Assembly (NCBI GenBank): GCA_031253795.1
Contig: JAIRVR010000026.1
Span: 1 to 55,512, forward strand
DNA from: Burkholderiaceae bacterium
GTDB lineage: Bacteria; Pseudomonadota; Gammaproteobacteria; Burkholderiales; Burkholderiaceae_C
Direction of reading: 5' to 3'
Length of the DNA stretch: 55,512 bases
Under the pieces are notes generated by a model that was not told the origin of the DNA, searched no databases, and worked only from the letters and a program-made list of their open reading frames with translations. Below are positions 31,469-40,352 of this stretch, piece after piece. Every line of letters starts with the position of its first letter. Position 1 is the stretch's first letter. A program made the position numbers and the translations under genes.

Positions 31469-32149
31469 ATGCAGATTCAGCCCTTCCTCCTGGACGACGG
31501 TTTGCCGCTGGGCAGCGTCTACGGCACGCTGCTCAACGACAGCGCCACCGTGCAGCGCCTGTCGCCGCAATTCGACAGCGCGCCCTACAAGGCCGCTCCG
31601 CGCGCGCCCGTGCTCTACATCAAGCCCCGCAATACCTGGGCACATGCAGGCGTGGCCGTGGCAGTGCCCGCCGAGCCGGGGCAGGTGCGTGTCGATGCCA
31701 GCATCGGCCTGGTGATAGGCCGCAAGGCCAGCCGCGTTCGCGAGGAACACGCCCTGGACCATGTGGCGGGCTGGATCATCGCCAGCGACCTGACCCTGCC
31801 CCACGACAACTACTACCGCCCCGCCATACGCCAGCGCTGCCGCGATGGCTTTCTGCCGCTGGGCCCCCTGGTGCGCACCACGGACTTCGATGCCACGGCG
31901 GCGCGACTTACGGTCTCGCTCAACGGCCAGCCCGCCTGGACACGTGGCTTCGCTCACCTGGTGCGCCCACCGGCGCGGCTGCTGGCCGATGTGACGGAGT
32001 TCATGACCCTGTCGCCCGGCGACGTGCTGCTGCTGGGCCCTGGCGAAGGCGCGCCGCTGGCGCGGCCCGGGGACCAGGTGTCCATCGACGTGACCGGCCT
32101 GGGCCGGCTCGCGCATTCGCTGGTGGCGGAACAGGGGGTGGAGCAATGA
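31469..32149 (+). CDS. hpaG1: HpaG1: fumarylacetoacetate-hydrolase-family subunit (HpcE N-terminal half)
   Basis: A 226-residue protein of the FAH family, corresponding to the N-terminal half of E. coli HpcE/HpaG (isomerase/decarboxylase). It contains VLYIKPRNTWAHAG, VDASIGLVIGRKAS and the SDLTLPHDNYYRP region. In the pathway, HpaG converts 5-oxopent-3-ene-1,2,5-tricarboxylate to 2-hydroxyhepta-2,4-diene-1,7-dioate and then to its oxo tautomer. Start ATG 31469 gives an almost leaderless mRNA; no ribosome site is seen. The stop overlaps the hpaG2 start by 4 bp, so the two halves, fused in E. coli, are coupled here. Confidence 0.87.
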   Translation: MQIQPFLLDDGLPLGSVYGTLLNDSATVQRLSPQFDSAPYKAAPRAPVLYIKPRNTWAHAGVAVAVPAEPGQVRVDASIGLVIGRKASRVREEHALDHVAGWIIASDLTLPHDNYYRPAIRQRCRDGFLPLGPLVRTTDFDATAARLTVSLNGQPAWTRGFAHLVRPPARLLADVTEFMTLSPGDVLLLGPGEGAPLARPGDQVSIDVTGLGRLAHSLVAEQGVEQ

Positions 32150-32907
32150 AGCACGGACGCATCCTCCATGAGGGGCAGACCCTGCGGGTCACCGAAGGCC
32201 CGGATGGCCAGGTACGGCTGCCCGACGGCCGCCTGATGCCCGAGGCCGCCGTACAGTGGCTGCCGCCGCTGGAATTCGGCACGGTGTTTGCCCTGGGCCT
32301 GAACTACGCCGACCACGCCAAAGAGATCGCCTTCCACAAGGCGCCCGAGGAGCCGCTGGTCTTCCTCAAGGGTCCGAACACCCTCAACGGCCACCGGGGC
32401 CGCACGTACCGGCCCGCCGACGTGGCCTACATGCACTTCGAATGCGAGCTGGGCGTGGTGATAGGCCAAACCTGCCGACACGTGCGCCGCGAGGACGCCT
32501 ATGGCGTGGTCGCCGGCTACTGCACGGCCAATGACTACGCCATCCGCGACTACCTGGAGAACTTCTACCGTCCCAATCTGCGCGTCAAGAACCGTGACGG
32601 CGCCACGCCCGTGGGCCCCTGGTTCGTCGATGCGGCCGATGTGCCCGACCCCATGAACCTGCGCCTGCGCAGCTGGGTCAACGGCGAGCTCAGGCAGGAC
32701 GGCAATACGCGCGACATGGTGCACGACATCCCCGCGCTGATCGCCCACCTGTCGGGCTTCATGACGCTCAACCCCGGCGATCTCATCCTCACCGGCACGC
32801 CCGACGGCGTGGCCGATTCCCGCGTGGGCGATGAAATCGTCACCGAAATCGAAGGCCTGGGCCGCCTGGTCAACACCATCGACGGCGATACGCCGCACGC
32901 CCCCTGA
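32146..32907 (+). CDS. hpaG2: HpaG2: 5-oxopent-3-ene-1,2,5-tricarboxylate decarboxylase / HHDD isomerase subunit
   Basis: A 253-residue FAH-family enzyme, the C-terminal half of HpcE. The metal ligands of the family are present: Glu99 and Glu101 in HFECELG, and Asp130 in TANDYAIRDY; RDMVHDIPALIAHLSGFMTL and LTGTPDGVA are also typical. With HpaG1 it decarboxylates the open-chain tricarboxylate. It overlaps hpaG1 by 4 bp and is followed by hpaE after 29 bp. The catalytic residues are intact, so this subunit is expected to be active. Confidence 0.9.
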   Translation: MKHGRILHEGQTLRVTEGPDGQVRLPDGRLMPEAAVQWLPPLEFGTVFALGLNYADHAKEIAFHKAPEEPLVFLKGPNTLNGHRGRTYRPADVAYMHFECELGVVIGQTCRHVRREDAYGVVAGYCTANDYAIRDYLENFYRPNLRVKNRDGATPVGPWFVDAADVPDPMNLRLRSWVNGELRQDGNTRDMVHDIPALIAHLSGFMTLNPGDLILTGTPDGVADSRVGDEIVTEIEGLGRLVNTIDGDTPHAP

Positions 32908-32936
32908 ACCGCAACGCATCGCCAAGAGAGAGACCC

Positions 32937-34394
32937 ATGCGCATCGACCATCTGATCAACGGCAAGGCCGTCGCCGGCCAGCAGTATTTCGAGACCGTCA
33001 ACCCCGCCACCCAGGAGGTGCTGGCCGAGGTGGCCGCGGGCGGCGAGGCCGAGGTCGAGGCCGCCGTCGCGGCCGCCAGGGATGCCTTCCCCCGTTGGGC
33101 CGGCACCCCCGCCACCGAACGCGCGAAGCTGGTGCGCAAGCTCGGCGACCTGATCGCGCAGAACGTGCCCGAGATCGCGCGCACGGAGACCAATGACTGC
33201 GGCCAGGTCATCGCCCAGACCGGCAAGCAGCTGGTGCCGCGCGCAGCCGACAACTTCTACTACTTCGCCGAGATGTGCACGCGCGTGGACGGCCACACCT
33301 ATCCCACGCCCACCCACCTGAACTACACGCTGTTCCACCCCGTGGGCGTGTGTGCCCTGATCTCGCCCTGGAACGTGCCCTTCATGACGGCCACCTGGAA
33401 AGTGGCTCCCTGCCTGGCCTTCGGCAACACGGCCGTGCTCAAGATGAGCGAGCTGTCGCCCCTGACGGCCGCGCGCCTGGGCGAGCTGGCGCTGGAAGCG
33501 GGCATTCCGCCCGGCGTGCTCAATCTGGTGCACGGCTACGGCAAGGACGCGGGCGAGCCCTTGGTGCGCCACCGCGACGTGCGCGCCGTCTCGTTCACCG
33601 GGTCCACCCATACCGGCAACCGCATCGTCCAGGCCGCCGGCCTCAAGAAGTTCAGCATGGAGCTGGGCGGCAAGAGCCCGTTCGTGATCTTCGACGACGC
33701 CGACTTCGAGCGCGCGCTGGACGCGGCCGTGTTCATGATCTTTTCCAACAACGGCGAGCGCTGCACGGCCGGCAGCCGCATCCTGGTGCAAAAGGGCATT
33801 TACGCGAAGTTCGTGGACCGTTTCGTGGAACGCGCCAGGAAGATCACCGTGGGCGACCCGCTGGACGAGCAGACTATCGTCGGCCCCATGATCAGCCCCA
33901 GCCACCTGGCCAAGGTGCGCCACTACATCGAGCTGGGCCGCAAAGAGGGCGCCAGCATGCTGTGCGGCGGACTGGACACGCCCGGCCTGCCCGAGCGCGT
34001 GCGCAACGGCAACTACGTGCTGCCCACGGTCTTCGCCGACGTGGACAACCGCATGCAGATCGCCCAGGACGAGATCTTCGGCCCCGTGGCCTGCATCATC
34101 CCGTTCAGCGACGAGGCCGAGGCCGTGCGCCTGGCCAACGACATCCAGTACGGCCTGTCCAGCTATGTCTGGACCGAGAGCGTGGGCCGTGCCCACCGCG
34201 TGGCCGCCGCCATCGAGGCCGGCATGTGCTTCGTCAACAGCCAGAACGTGCGCGACCTGCGCCAGCCCTTCGGCGGCACCAAGGCCTCGGGCACGGGCCG
34301 CGAGGGCGGCACCTGGAGCTATGAAGTGTTCTGCGAGCCCAAGAACGTGGCCGTCTCCCTGGGCTCGCACCACATACCGCACTGGGGCGTCTGA
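32937..34394 (+). CDS. hpaE: 5-carboxymethyl-2-hydroxymuconate semialdehyde dehydrogenase
   Basis: A 485-residue NAD-dependent aldehyde dehydrogenase. Catalytic Cys276 is in NNGERCTAGSR and the general-base Glu242 in SMELGGKSPF; the NAD-binding SFTGSTHTGNRIVQ precedes. Closest to HpaE, which oxidises 5-carboxymethyl-2-hydroxymuconate semialdehyde, the product of HPC ring cleavage. A ribosome site AGAGAGA lies 5-11 bp upstream. It sits between hpaG2 and a Bug binding protein gene, where HpaE is expected in HPC operons. Confidence 0.92.
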   Translation: MRIDHLINGKAVAGQQYFETVNPATQEVLAEVAAGGEAEVEAAVAAARDAFPRWAGTPATERAKLVRKLGDLIAQNVPEIARTETNDCGQVIAQTGKQLVPRAADNFYYFAEMCTRVDGHTYPTPTHLNYTLFHPVGVCALISPWNVPFMTATWKVAPCLAFGNTAVLKMSELSPLTAARLGELALEAGIPPGVLNLVHGYGKDAGEPLVRHRDVRAVSFTGSTHTGNRIVQAAGLKKFSMELGGKSPFVIFDDADFERALDAAVFMIFSNNGERCTAGSRILVQKGIYAKFVDRFVERARKITVGDPLDEQTIVGPMISPSHLAKVRHYIELGRKEGASMLCGGLDTPGLPERVRNGNYVLPTVFADVDNRMQIAQDEIFGPVACIIPFSDEAEAVRLANDIQYGLSSYVWTESVGRAHRVAAAIEAGMCFVNSQNVRDLRQPFGGTKASGTGREGGTWSYEVFCEPKNVAVSLGSHHIPHWGV

Positions 34395-34433
34395 GGCTGG
34401 CGCGAAAACACAGAAAGACCGAGGAGACACGAC

Positions 34434-35411
34434 ATGCAACGCCGCCATTTCCTGCAATCCACCGCCGCCTGCGCCAGCGCGCTCGCGTTCCCTGGCCTGG
34501 CCCACGCACAGTCCGGAACCTGGCCGACCAAGCCGCTGCGCATCATCGTGCCCTTCACGCCGGGCGGCACCACCGACCTCGTGGCGCGCCTGGTGGGCAC
34601 GGAACTCGGCAAGTCGCTGGGCCAGCCTGTCATCGTCGAGAACAAGCCCGGCGCGGGCACGGTGATCGGCGTGGACTATGCGTCCAAGCAGCCGGCCGAC
34701 GGCCACACCCTGGTCTGCGTGGCCAACAGCTTCACGGCCAACAGGACCCTGGTCAAGAACCTGCCCTACGACACCACGCGCGACCTCAGGCCCGTGGCGC
34801 TCATGGGCCTGTCCGAGCATGTGCTGGCCACCCATCCGGGCAGCGGCCTGAAGACGCTGGCAGACCTGCGCAGCCGTGCCCAGGCCAAGCCTGGCGAGCT
34901 CAGCTATGCCTCCTTCGGCAACGGCACCTCGGCCCATCTGTCGGGTGCCCTGCTGTGCCAGCAAATGGGCGTGGACATGGTCCACATCCCCTACAAGGGC
35001 CAGGGCCCGGCCCTGGCCGACCTGCTGGGCGGACAGGTGGACGTGATGTTCGGCAACTGGTCCGAGTTCCGCGGCCACGTGCAAAGCGGCAAGCTCGTGG
35101 CCCTGGGCATGGCCACGCGGCAGCGCTCGCAGTTCGCACCCCAGGTGCCCACGCTGGCCGAGCAGGGCGTGGCCCTGGAGTCCAATTCCTGGCAGGGCCT
35201 GCTGGCACCCGGCGCCACGCCCGACGCGCTGGTCCAGCGCATCAACGCGGCCGTGGTCAAGGCCCTGGCCGAACCCGCCGTGGTCGATGCCTTCGCGCGC
35301 GGCGGCATCGTCTCGCAGGCCGGATCGGCACCGCAGTTCGCGGCCTTCGTCCAGAGCGAAATCGCCAAGTACGCCGACATCATCCGCCGTGCCAACATCA
35401 CGCTCGGCTGA
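34434..35411 (+). CDS. Bug/TctC-family tripartite tricarboxylate transporter binding protein in the HPC operon
   Basis: A 325-residue periplasmic protein with a Tat-like/Sec signal (QRRHFLQSTAACASALAFPG; cleavage near AHAQSG) and the Bug-family pattern (PLRIIVPFTPGGTTDLVARL; GQPVIVENKPGAGTVIG; HIPYKGQGPALADLLGG). These proteins bind carboxylic or aromatic acids for TctAB permeases or sensing. No TctA or TctB gene is in this window, so partners must lie elsewhere. Its location inside the pathway operon suggests the ligand is an aromatic acid that feeds the route, such as 4-hydroxyphenylacetate or 3,4-dihydroxyphenylacetate (inference). GAGGAG is 8 bp upstream of ATG. Confidence 0.88.
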   Translation: MQRRHFLQSTAACASALAFPGLAHAQSGTWPTKPLRIIVPFTPGGTTDLVARLVGTELGKSLGQPVIVENKPGAGTVIGVDYASKQPADGHTLVCVANSFTANRTLVKNLPYDTTRDLRPVALMGLSEHVLATHPGSGLKTLADLRSRAQAKPGELSYASFGNGTSAHLSGALLCQQMGVDMVHIPYKGQGPALADLLGGQVDVMFGNWSEFRGHVQSGKLVALGMATRQRSQFAPQVPTLAEQGVALESNSWQGLLAPGATPDALVQRINAAVVKALAEPAVVDAFARGGIVSQAGSAPQFAAFVQSEIAKYADIIRRANITLG

Positions 35412-35441
35412 GGCCGCGAGACCACCGGCCCGGGAGATGCC

Positions 35442-35768
35442 ATGAGCCTGTACACCATGCAGAAATTCCTGTTCCAGCTCAACCGCGAGCCCGAGGTCCA
35501 GCGCCGCTGGCGCGAGGACCGTGCGGCGCTGCTGGCCGACTACGCCCTGGACGCCGAGGAGTACGAAGCCATGTTCCACGGCGATATCGGCAAGCTCTAC
35601 GTGCTGGGTTGCAACGGCCAGCTGCTGATGCATTTCGCGCCCCTGCTGGGCATGCCCTGGGCCGACTACCTGCAGGCCATGCGCGATGGGGTGCACAGGC
35701 ATGGGCCTGTCCGAGCGGGCGTTTACGCCATGACCACGGGCACGAACGAAAAGATTGCGGGAGTCTGA
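35442..35768 (+). CDS. LigA-like small (alpha) subunit of a class III extradiol dioxygenase
   Basis: A 108-residue protein matching the LigA helical domain (KFLFQLNREPEVQRRWREDR; GDIGKLYVLGCNGQLLMHFA; MPWADYLQAM). In protocatechuate 4,5-dioxygenase, LigA covers the LigB active site and is needed for activity. GGGAG lies 5 bp upstream of the ATG. It ends 1 bp before the LigB-like gene (stop 35766-35768, next ATG 35770). It is unusual that a HPC operon carries a LigA-type subunit (see findings). Confidence 0.85.
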   Translation: MSLYTMQKFLFQLNREPEVQRRWREDRAALLADYALDAEEYEAMFHGDIGKLYVLGCNGQLLMHFAPLLGMPWADYLQAMRDGVHRHGPVRAGVYAMTTGTNEKIAGV

Positions 35769-35769
35769 A

Positions 35770-36588
35770 ATGAGTCTGGTCTTTGCAGGCGTTTGCAGCC
35801 ACGCGCCCGGCATCACGGGCCGTGCCCACCTGGCCGATCCGGCCGCCAGGGATGCCTTCCACGCCGCTTTCCGCGACATGGGCGCACGGCTCGAAGCCGC
35901 GCGGCCCGATGCCGTCATCGTCATCGCGGCCGAGCACTTCGCCAACTTCTTCATGAACAACATGCCGGCCTATGCCATCGGCATGGCCGACGAATACGAG
36001 GGCCCCATCGAGGACCCGGCCTGGCTGGGCATAGAACGCCACCGCGTGCCCGGCAATGCCGGGCTGTCGCGGCGCCTGATCACCGAGGTCATGCAGACCG
36101 TGGATGTGGCCTTTGCCGAGGAGTGGAAGTTCGACCACGGCATCATGGTGCCGCTGCACTTTCTGACGCCGGCCTATGACAAGGACATCATCCCCGTCAA
36201 CATCAATTGCCAGGGCCCGCCGCTGACGCCGCTGCACCGCGCCTGGGCCTTCGGCGAGGCCTTGCGCCGCGCCTGCGACCAGGTGCCCGAGCGCATTGCC
36301 ATCGTGGGCACGGGCGGCATCTCGCACTGGCCGGCCACGCCGGACTCTGGCAAGGTCAACTGGGAATGGGACCGGCAGTTCATGGACCGCTGGTGCCGCA
36401 ATGACAAAAATGCCCTGCTGTCGTACACCGATGCCGATACCTACCGCGACGGCGGCCAGGGCGGCTTCGAGATCCGCAGCTTCATCGCCGTGGCGGCCGC
36501 CGCGCGCGGCGCGGGCCAGGTGCTGTACTGCCAGCCCATTCCCATCTTCGCCGTGAGCTGCACGGCGGCCACCATGGAGGTGGCCTGA
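35770..36588 (+). CDS. LigB-like catalytic (beta) subunit of a class III extradiol dioxygenase
   Basis: A 272-residue enzyme of the LigB superfamily (protocatechuate 4,5-dioxygenase, MhpB, HpaD). Fe(II) ligands match LigB: His11 (CSHAPG), His56 (AAEHFANFF) and Glu234 (GGFEIRSF); acid/base His123 (FDHGIMVPL) and His186 (TGGISHWP) are also in place. In this operon its expected reaction is meta-cleavage of 3,4-dihydroxyphenylacetate to 5-carboxymethyl-2-hydroxymuconate semialdehyde. It directly follows the LigA-like gene and directly precedes hpaF with no gap. An in-frame TTG at 35755 could add 5 residues but ATG 35770 is preferred. Confidence 0.85.
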   Translation: MSLVFAGVCSHAPGITGRAHLADPAARDAFHAAFRDMGARLEAARPDAVIVIAAEHFANFFMNNMPAYAIGMADEYEGPIEDPAWLGIERHRVPGNAGLSRRLITEVMQTVDVAFAEEWKFDHGIMVPLHFLTPAYDKDIIPVNINCQGPPLTPLHRAWAFGEALRRACDQVPERIAIVGTGGISHWPATPDSGKVNWEWDRQFMDRWCRNDKNALLSYTDADTYRDGGQGGFEIRSFIAVAAAARGAGQVLYCQPIPIFAVSCTAATMEVA

Positions 36589-37029
36589 ATGCCGCACGTG
36601 GTCATCCTCTACACGGCGCGCCTGGACGCGCACACCGACATGACGGCGCTGTGCCGCGCCCTGGCCGACACCATGCTCACGGTGCGCGCCGAGGACGGCG
36701 CCCAGGTCTTCCCCACGGGCGGCACGCGCGTCTTCGCCTACCCGGCGCCCCACAGCGCCGTGGCCGACGGAGGTGCCGCGGGCCGTGCGGCCGGCGGCGA
36801 TGGCGAATACGGCTTCGTCTACATCAACCTGCGCATGGGACGCGGCCGTTCGGCCGCCGTGCAGCAGCAGGCCGGCGACGCCCTGCTGGCCTGCGCACGC
36901 CACCACCTGCAGCCCCTGTTCGGGCAACGCCACCTGGGTCTGACCGTCCAGGTCGATGAAAGCCCGGGCCAGGTGTATGACGGCAAGCACAGCAGCCTGC
37001 ACCCCCTTTTCCAACGGATCACCCCCTGA
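36589..37029 (+). CDS. hpaF: 5-carboxymethyl-2-hydroxymuconate delta-isomerase
   Basis: A 146-residue protein of the CHMI (HpaF) family, tautomerase superfamily. After Met removal, the N-terminal Pro (MPHVVILYTARLD) would be the catalytic base. Typical features are YGFVYINLRMGRGRSAAVQQ and SSLHPLF at the C terminus. It isomerises 5-carboxymethyl-2-hydroxymuconate to 5-oxopent-3-ene-1,2,5-tricarboxylate, the HpaG substrate. Its ATG begins at the base after the LigB-like stop. It is ~20 residues longer than E. coli HpaF, due to a Gly/Ala-rich insert around residues 60-75. Confidence 0.87.
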   Translation: MPHVVILYTARLDAHTDMTALCRALADTMLTVRAEDGAQVFPTGGTRVFAYPAPHSAVADGGAAGRAAGGDGEYGFVYINLRMGRGRSAAVQQQAGDALLACARHHLQPLFGQRHLGLTVQVDESPGQVYDGKHSSLHPLFQRITP

Positions 37030-37109
37030 GTCGCTTCGCGCCTTTCCCGGTGCCTGCAGGTTGTACCGGGCCAGCGTCACACGCCTCCGACGATGCAGCA
37101 ACGCAATGA

Positions 37110-37952
37110 ATGACTGAAATGCTGACCCCAGAACTTCTTTCCCAGCTGGCACATGAGCTCGACCACAGCGAGAAGACGCGCGTACAGGTCGAGCACTTCT
37201 CCAAGCGCTTTCCCGGCATGACCGTGGAGGATGGCTACCGTGTCTCGCGCGAATGGGTGCGCATGCAGGTCGCGACCGGCCGCCGGGTGATAGGCCACAA
37301 GATCGGCCTGACCTCGCGCGCCATGCAGATCTCCAGCCAGATCGACGAGCCCGACTACGGCACCCTGCTCGACAGCATGCGCCACCAGTGCACGCCGGGC
37401 CAGGTGCTGGACATCCCCGCGGACCGCTTCATCGCGCCGCGCGTGGAAGTGGAGCTGGCCTTCGTCCTCAAGGCGCCGCTGCGCGGCCCCGGCCTTGCAG
37501 GCGGCCGCGAGCTCACGGTCCAGGACGTGCTGGATGCCACGGACTACGTGACGCCGGCCATCGAAATCATCGATGCACGCATCGAGCAGTTCGACCGCCA
37601 CACCAAGACCATGCGCAAGGTCTGCGACACCATCAGCGACAACGCCGCCAATGCCGGCATCGTGCTGGGCGCGGAACGGGTCGTCCCCCAGGCGCTTGAC
37701 CTGCCCTGGTGCGGCGCCATACTGCGGCAGAACGGCGTGGTCGAGGAGACCGGGCTGGCAGCCGGCGTCCAGGGCCATCCGGCCATCGGCGTGGCCTGGC
37801 TGGCCCACAGGCTGGCCCCCTGGGGCGAGGCGCTGGAGCCCGGGCAGATCGTGCTGGCCGGCTCGTTCACGCGCCCCGTGGCCGCACGCGCCGGCGATCT
37901 GTTCGATGCCGACTACGGCCCCCTGGGCCGCCTGCAGTTCCGTTTTGTCTAG
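37110..37952 (+). CDS. hpaH: 2-oxo-hept-4-ene-1,7-dioate hydratase
   Basis: A 280-residue hydratase of the HpaH/MhpD type, FAH-related. It has [31 protein letters not shown] and [14 protein letters not shown], with the Glu/Asp metal ligands in VEVELAF and EIIDARI. It adds water to 2-oxohept-4-ene-1,7-dioate to give the HpaI substrate. The gap from hpaF is 80 bp with nothing notable. A second in-frame ATG at 37119 is a possible start. Confidence 0.92.
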   Translation: MTEMLTPELLSQLAHELDHSEKTRVQVEHFSKRFPGMTVEDGYRVSREWVRMQVATGRRVIGHKIGLTSRAMQISSQIDEPDYGTLLDSMRHQCTPGQVLDIPADRFIAPRVEVELAFVLKAPLRGPGLAGGRELTVQDVLDATDYVTPAIEIIDARIEQFDRHTKTMRKVCDTISDNAANAGIVLGAERVVPQALDLPWCGAILRQNGVVEETGLAAGVQGHPAIGVAWLAHRLAPWGEALEPGQIVLAGSFTRPVAARAGDLFDADYGPLGRLQFRFV

Positions 37953-37980
37953 GGCCTTGCCCGCCCTCCTGGAGAATTCC

Positions 37981-39435
37981 ATGCCCATTGCACTTCGCGA
38001 TCCCCGCCTGCTCAAGAACCTGTGCCTGATCGACGGCCAGTGGCAGGCCGCCGATGACGGCACCCAGCTCGCCGTCCACAACCCCGCCACGGGCGATACC
38101 GTGGGCCAGGTGCCCCGCATGGGCGAGGCCGAGACGCAGCGCGCCATCGATGCCGCCGAACGCGGCTTCGCGCTCTGGAAGCAGCAGACGGCCGAAGCCC
38201 GCGCACGCCTGCTGCACCGCTGGTACGAGCTGATGATGGAGCACCAGGAAGACCTGGCCCTGATCATGACCAGCGAACAGGGCAAGCCCCTGGCCGAGTC
38301 GCGCGGCGAAATCGCCTATGCGGCCTCCTATGTGCAGTGGTTCGCCGAAGAGGCGCGCCGCGTCTACGGCTCCACCGTGCCCTCCCCCTGGGCCGACAAG
38401 CGCATCATCGTCACCAAGGAACCCGTGGGCGTGTGCGCCGCGATCACCCCCTGGAACTTCCCGGCCGCCATGATCACGCGCAAGGTGGCGCCGGCCCTGG
38501 CCGCTGGCTGCACCATCATCGTCAAGCCCGCGCAGCAAACGCCGCTGTCGGCCCTGGCCATGGCCGAACTGGCCCAGCGCGCCGGCATTCCGGCCGGCGT
38601 CTTCAGCGTGATCACAGGCTCGTCGCGCGCCATCGGCGGCGTGCTCACGGCCAGCATGGCCGTGCGCAAGCTGACCTTCACGGGATCCACCGAAGTGGGC
38701 CGCGTGCTGGCCGCGCAATGCGCGCCCACGCTCAAGAAGCTGTCGCTGGAACTGGGCGGCAACGCACCCTTCATCGTCTTCGACGATGCCGACCTGGACG
38801 CTGCCGTGGAAGGCGCGATGGCCTCCAAGTACCGCAACACCGGCCAGACCTGCGTGTGCGCCAATCGCCTGCTGGTGCAGGACGGCGTGTACGACGCCTT
38901 CATGGCCAGGCTCAAGGTGGCCGTGCAGGCCCTCCAGGTCGGAAACGGCATGGACGAAGGAGTGGGCCAGGGCCCGCTGATCGACCAGGCCGCCGTGGAC
39001 AAGGTCGAGGAACTGGTGGCCGATGCCGTGCAGCAGGGCGCCGACGTGGTCACCGGAGGCCGTCGCCACGCCCTGGGCGGCAGCTTCTACGAGCCCACCA
39101 TCCTGGGCGGCGCCACGCCAGCCATGCGCATCGCCAGGGAAGAGGTCTTCGGCCCCGTGGCGCCCGTGTTCCGCTTCCGCACCGAGGAGGAGGCCATCCG
39201 CATGGCCAACGACACCGAGTACGGCCTGGCCGCCTATTTCTACGCCCGCGACCTGGGCCGCGTATGGCGCGTGGGCGAGGCCCTGGAATACGGCATGGTG
39301 GGCATCAACAGCGGCATCATCAGCACGGCCGTGGCGCCCTTTGGCGGTGTCAAGCAGTCGGGCATGGGCCGCGAGGGCGGCGCCGCCGGCATAGAGGAAT
39401 ACCTGGGTACCAAGTACCTGTGCATGGGCCACTGA
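37981..39435 (+). CDS. gabD: Succinate-semialdehyde dehydrogenase
   Basis: A 484-residue aldehyde dehydrogenase with the GabD pattern: ITPWNFPAAMITRKVAPALA, FTGSTEVGRVL, catalytic Glu257 (LSLELGGNAPF) and Cys291 (NTGQTCVCANR with the SSADH-typical second Cys at 293). It oxidises succinate semialdehyde to succinate. Its place between hpaH and hpaI fits, since HpaI releases succinate semialdehyde and pyruvate. E. coli uses the unlinked Sad/GabD for this step, so the linkage here makes the operon self-contained. GGAG is 9 bp upstream of the start. Confidence 0.9.
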   Translation: MPIALRDPRLLKNLCLIDGQWQAADDGTQLAVHNPATGDTVGQVPRMGEAETQRAIDAAERGFALWKQQTAEARARLLHRWYELMMEHQEDLALIMTSEQGKPLAESRGEIAYAASYVQWFAEEARRVYGSTVPSPWADKRIIVTKEPVGVCAAITPWNFPAAMITRKVAPALAAGCTIIVKPAQQTPLSALAMAELAQRAGIPAGVFSVITGSSRAIGGVLTASMAVRKLTFTGSTEVGRVLAAQCAPTLKKLSLELGGNAPFIVFDDADLDAAVEGAMASKYRNTGQTCVCANRLLVQDGVYDAFMARLKVAVQALQVGNGMDEGVGQGPLIDQAAVDKVEELVADAVQQGADVVTGGRRHALGGSFYEPTILGGATPAMRIAREEVFGPVAPVFRFRTEEEAIRMANDTEYGLAAYFYARDLGRVWRVGEALEYGMVGINSGIISTAVAPFGGVKQSGMGREGGAAGIEEYLGTKYLCMGH

Positions 39436-39453
39436 GGACCTGACAATCTGACC

Positions 39454-40275
39454 ATGCAAACCCCTGTGAACCGCTTCAAGGCCGCCATCGCGGCCGACCA
39501 ACCCCAGATCGGCCTGTGGCTGGGTCTGGCCGATGCCTATGCGGCAGAAATCTGCGCCGGTGCCGGCTTCGACTGGCTCCTGCTCGACGGCGAGCACTCG
39601 CCCAACGACACACGCAGCCTGCTGGCCCAGCTGCAGGCCCTGGCGGCCTATCCCGACAGCCACGCGATCGCCCGCGTGCCCATGGGCCATGGCGAAATCG
39701 GCGAAATGCTGATCAAGCAGTATCTGGACCTGGGCGTGCAAACCCTGCTGGTGCCCATGGTGGACACGGCCGAACAGGCCGCGCGCATCGTGCGCGCCGC
39801 ACGCTATCCGCAGGCCGACGGCAAGGGCGGCATCCGCGGCATGGCGGGCGCGCGCGCCTCGGCCTGGGGCCGGCGCGCCAGCTACGGCGTCGAGGCCAAT
39901 GCCCAGGTCTGCGTGCTGGTGCAGGTGGAGACGCGCCAGGCCCTGGCCGATCTGGACGCCATCGCGGCCACCGAGGGCGTGGACGGCGTCTTCATCGGCC
40001 CGGCCGACCTGTCCGCATCCATGGGCCACATCGGCAACCCCGGCCACCCCGAAGTGCAGGAGGCCATTGCCGACGCCATCGCCCGCATCCGGCGCGCGGG
40101 CAAGGCGCCGGGCATACTCACGCCCAACGAGGCCATGGCGCGCAAGTACCTGGAACTGGGCTGCACCTTCACCGCCGTGGGCCTGGACACCCAGCTGCTG
40201 GTGCAGGCCACCAGCGCCCTGGCCGCGCGCTTTCGGCAGGCCAGCGCGCCTGCGCCGCAAAGCCAGACCTACTGA
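39454..40275 (+). CDS. hpaI: 4-hydroxy-2-oxoheptanedioate aldolase
   Basis: A 273-residue class II pyruvate aldolase of the HpaI family. Residues matching E. coli HpaI are all present: base His48 (DGEHSPND), Arg74 (ARVPMG), metal ligands Glu159 (VQVETRQAL) and Asp185 ([10 protein letters not shown]). It cleaves 4-hydroxy-2-oxoheptane-1,7-dioate to pyruvate and succinate semialdehyde; the latter is oxidised by the product of the previous gene. A hydrophilic Ala/Gln-rich tail of ~10 residues closes the protein. Confidence 0.94.
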   Translation: MQTPVNRFKAAIAADQPQIGLWLGLADAYAAEICAGAGFDWLLLDGEHSPNDTRSLLAQLQALAAYPDSHAIARVPMGHGEIGEMLIKQYLDLGVQTLLVPMVDTAEQAARIVRAARYPQADGKGGIRGMAGARASAWGRRASYGVEANAQVCVLVQVETRQALADLDAIAATEGVDGVFIGPADLSASMGHIGNPGHPEVQEAIADAIARIRRAGKAPGILTPNEAMARKYLELGCTFTAVGLDTQLLVQATSALAARFRQASAPAPQSQTY

Positions 40276-40352
40276 GCAGCCGCAAGCGCCGCGCCGCACG
40301 CCCCGGGCCGCGCGGCGGCTGCATAGAATCCAGCCGACAGACGCTGCCGAAC

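Noticed and set aside
32565-35963. Long minus-strand open frame across hpaG2-hpaE-Bug-LigA
   Set aside because: Spans several well-supported genes in opposite orientation and has no family signature; shadow frame.
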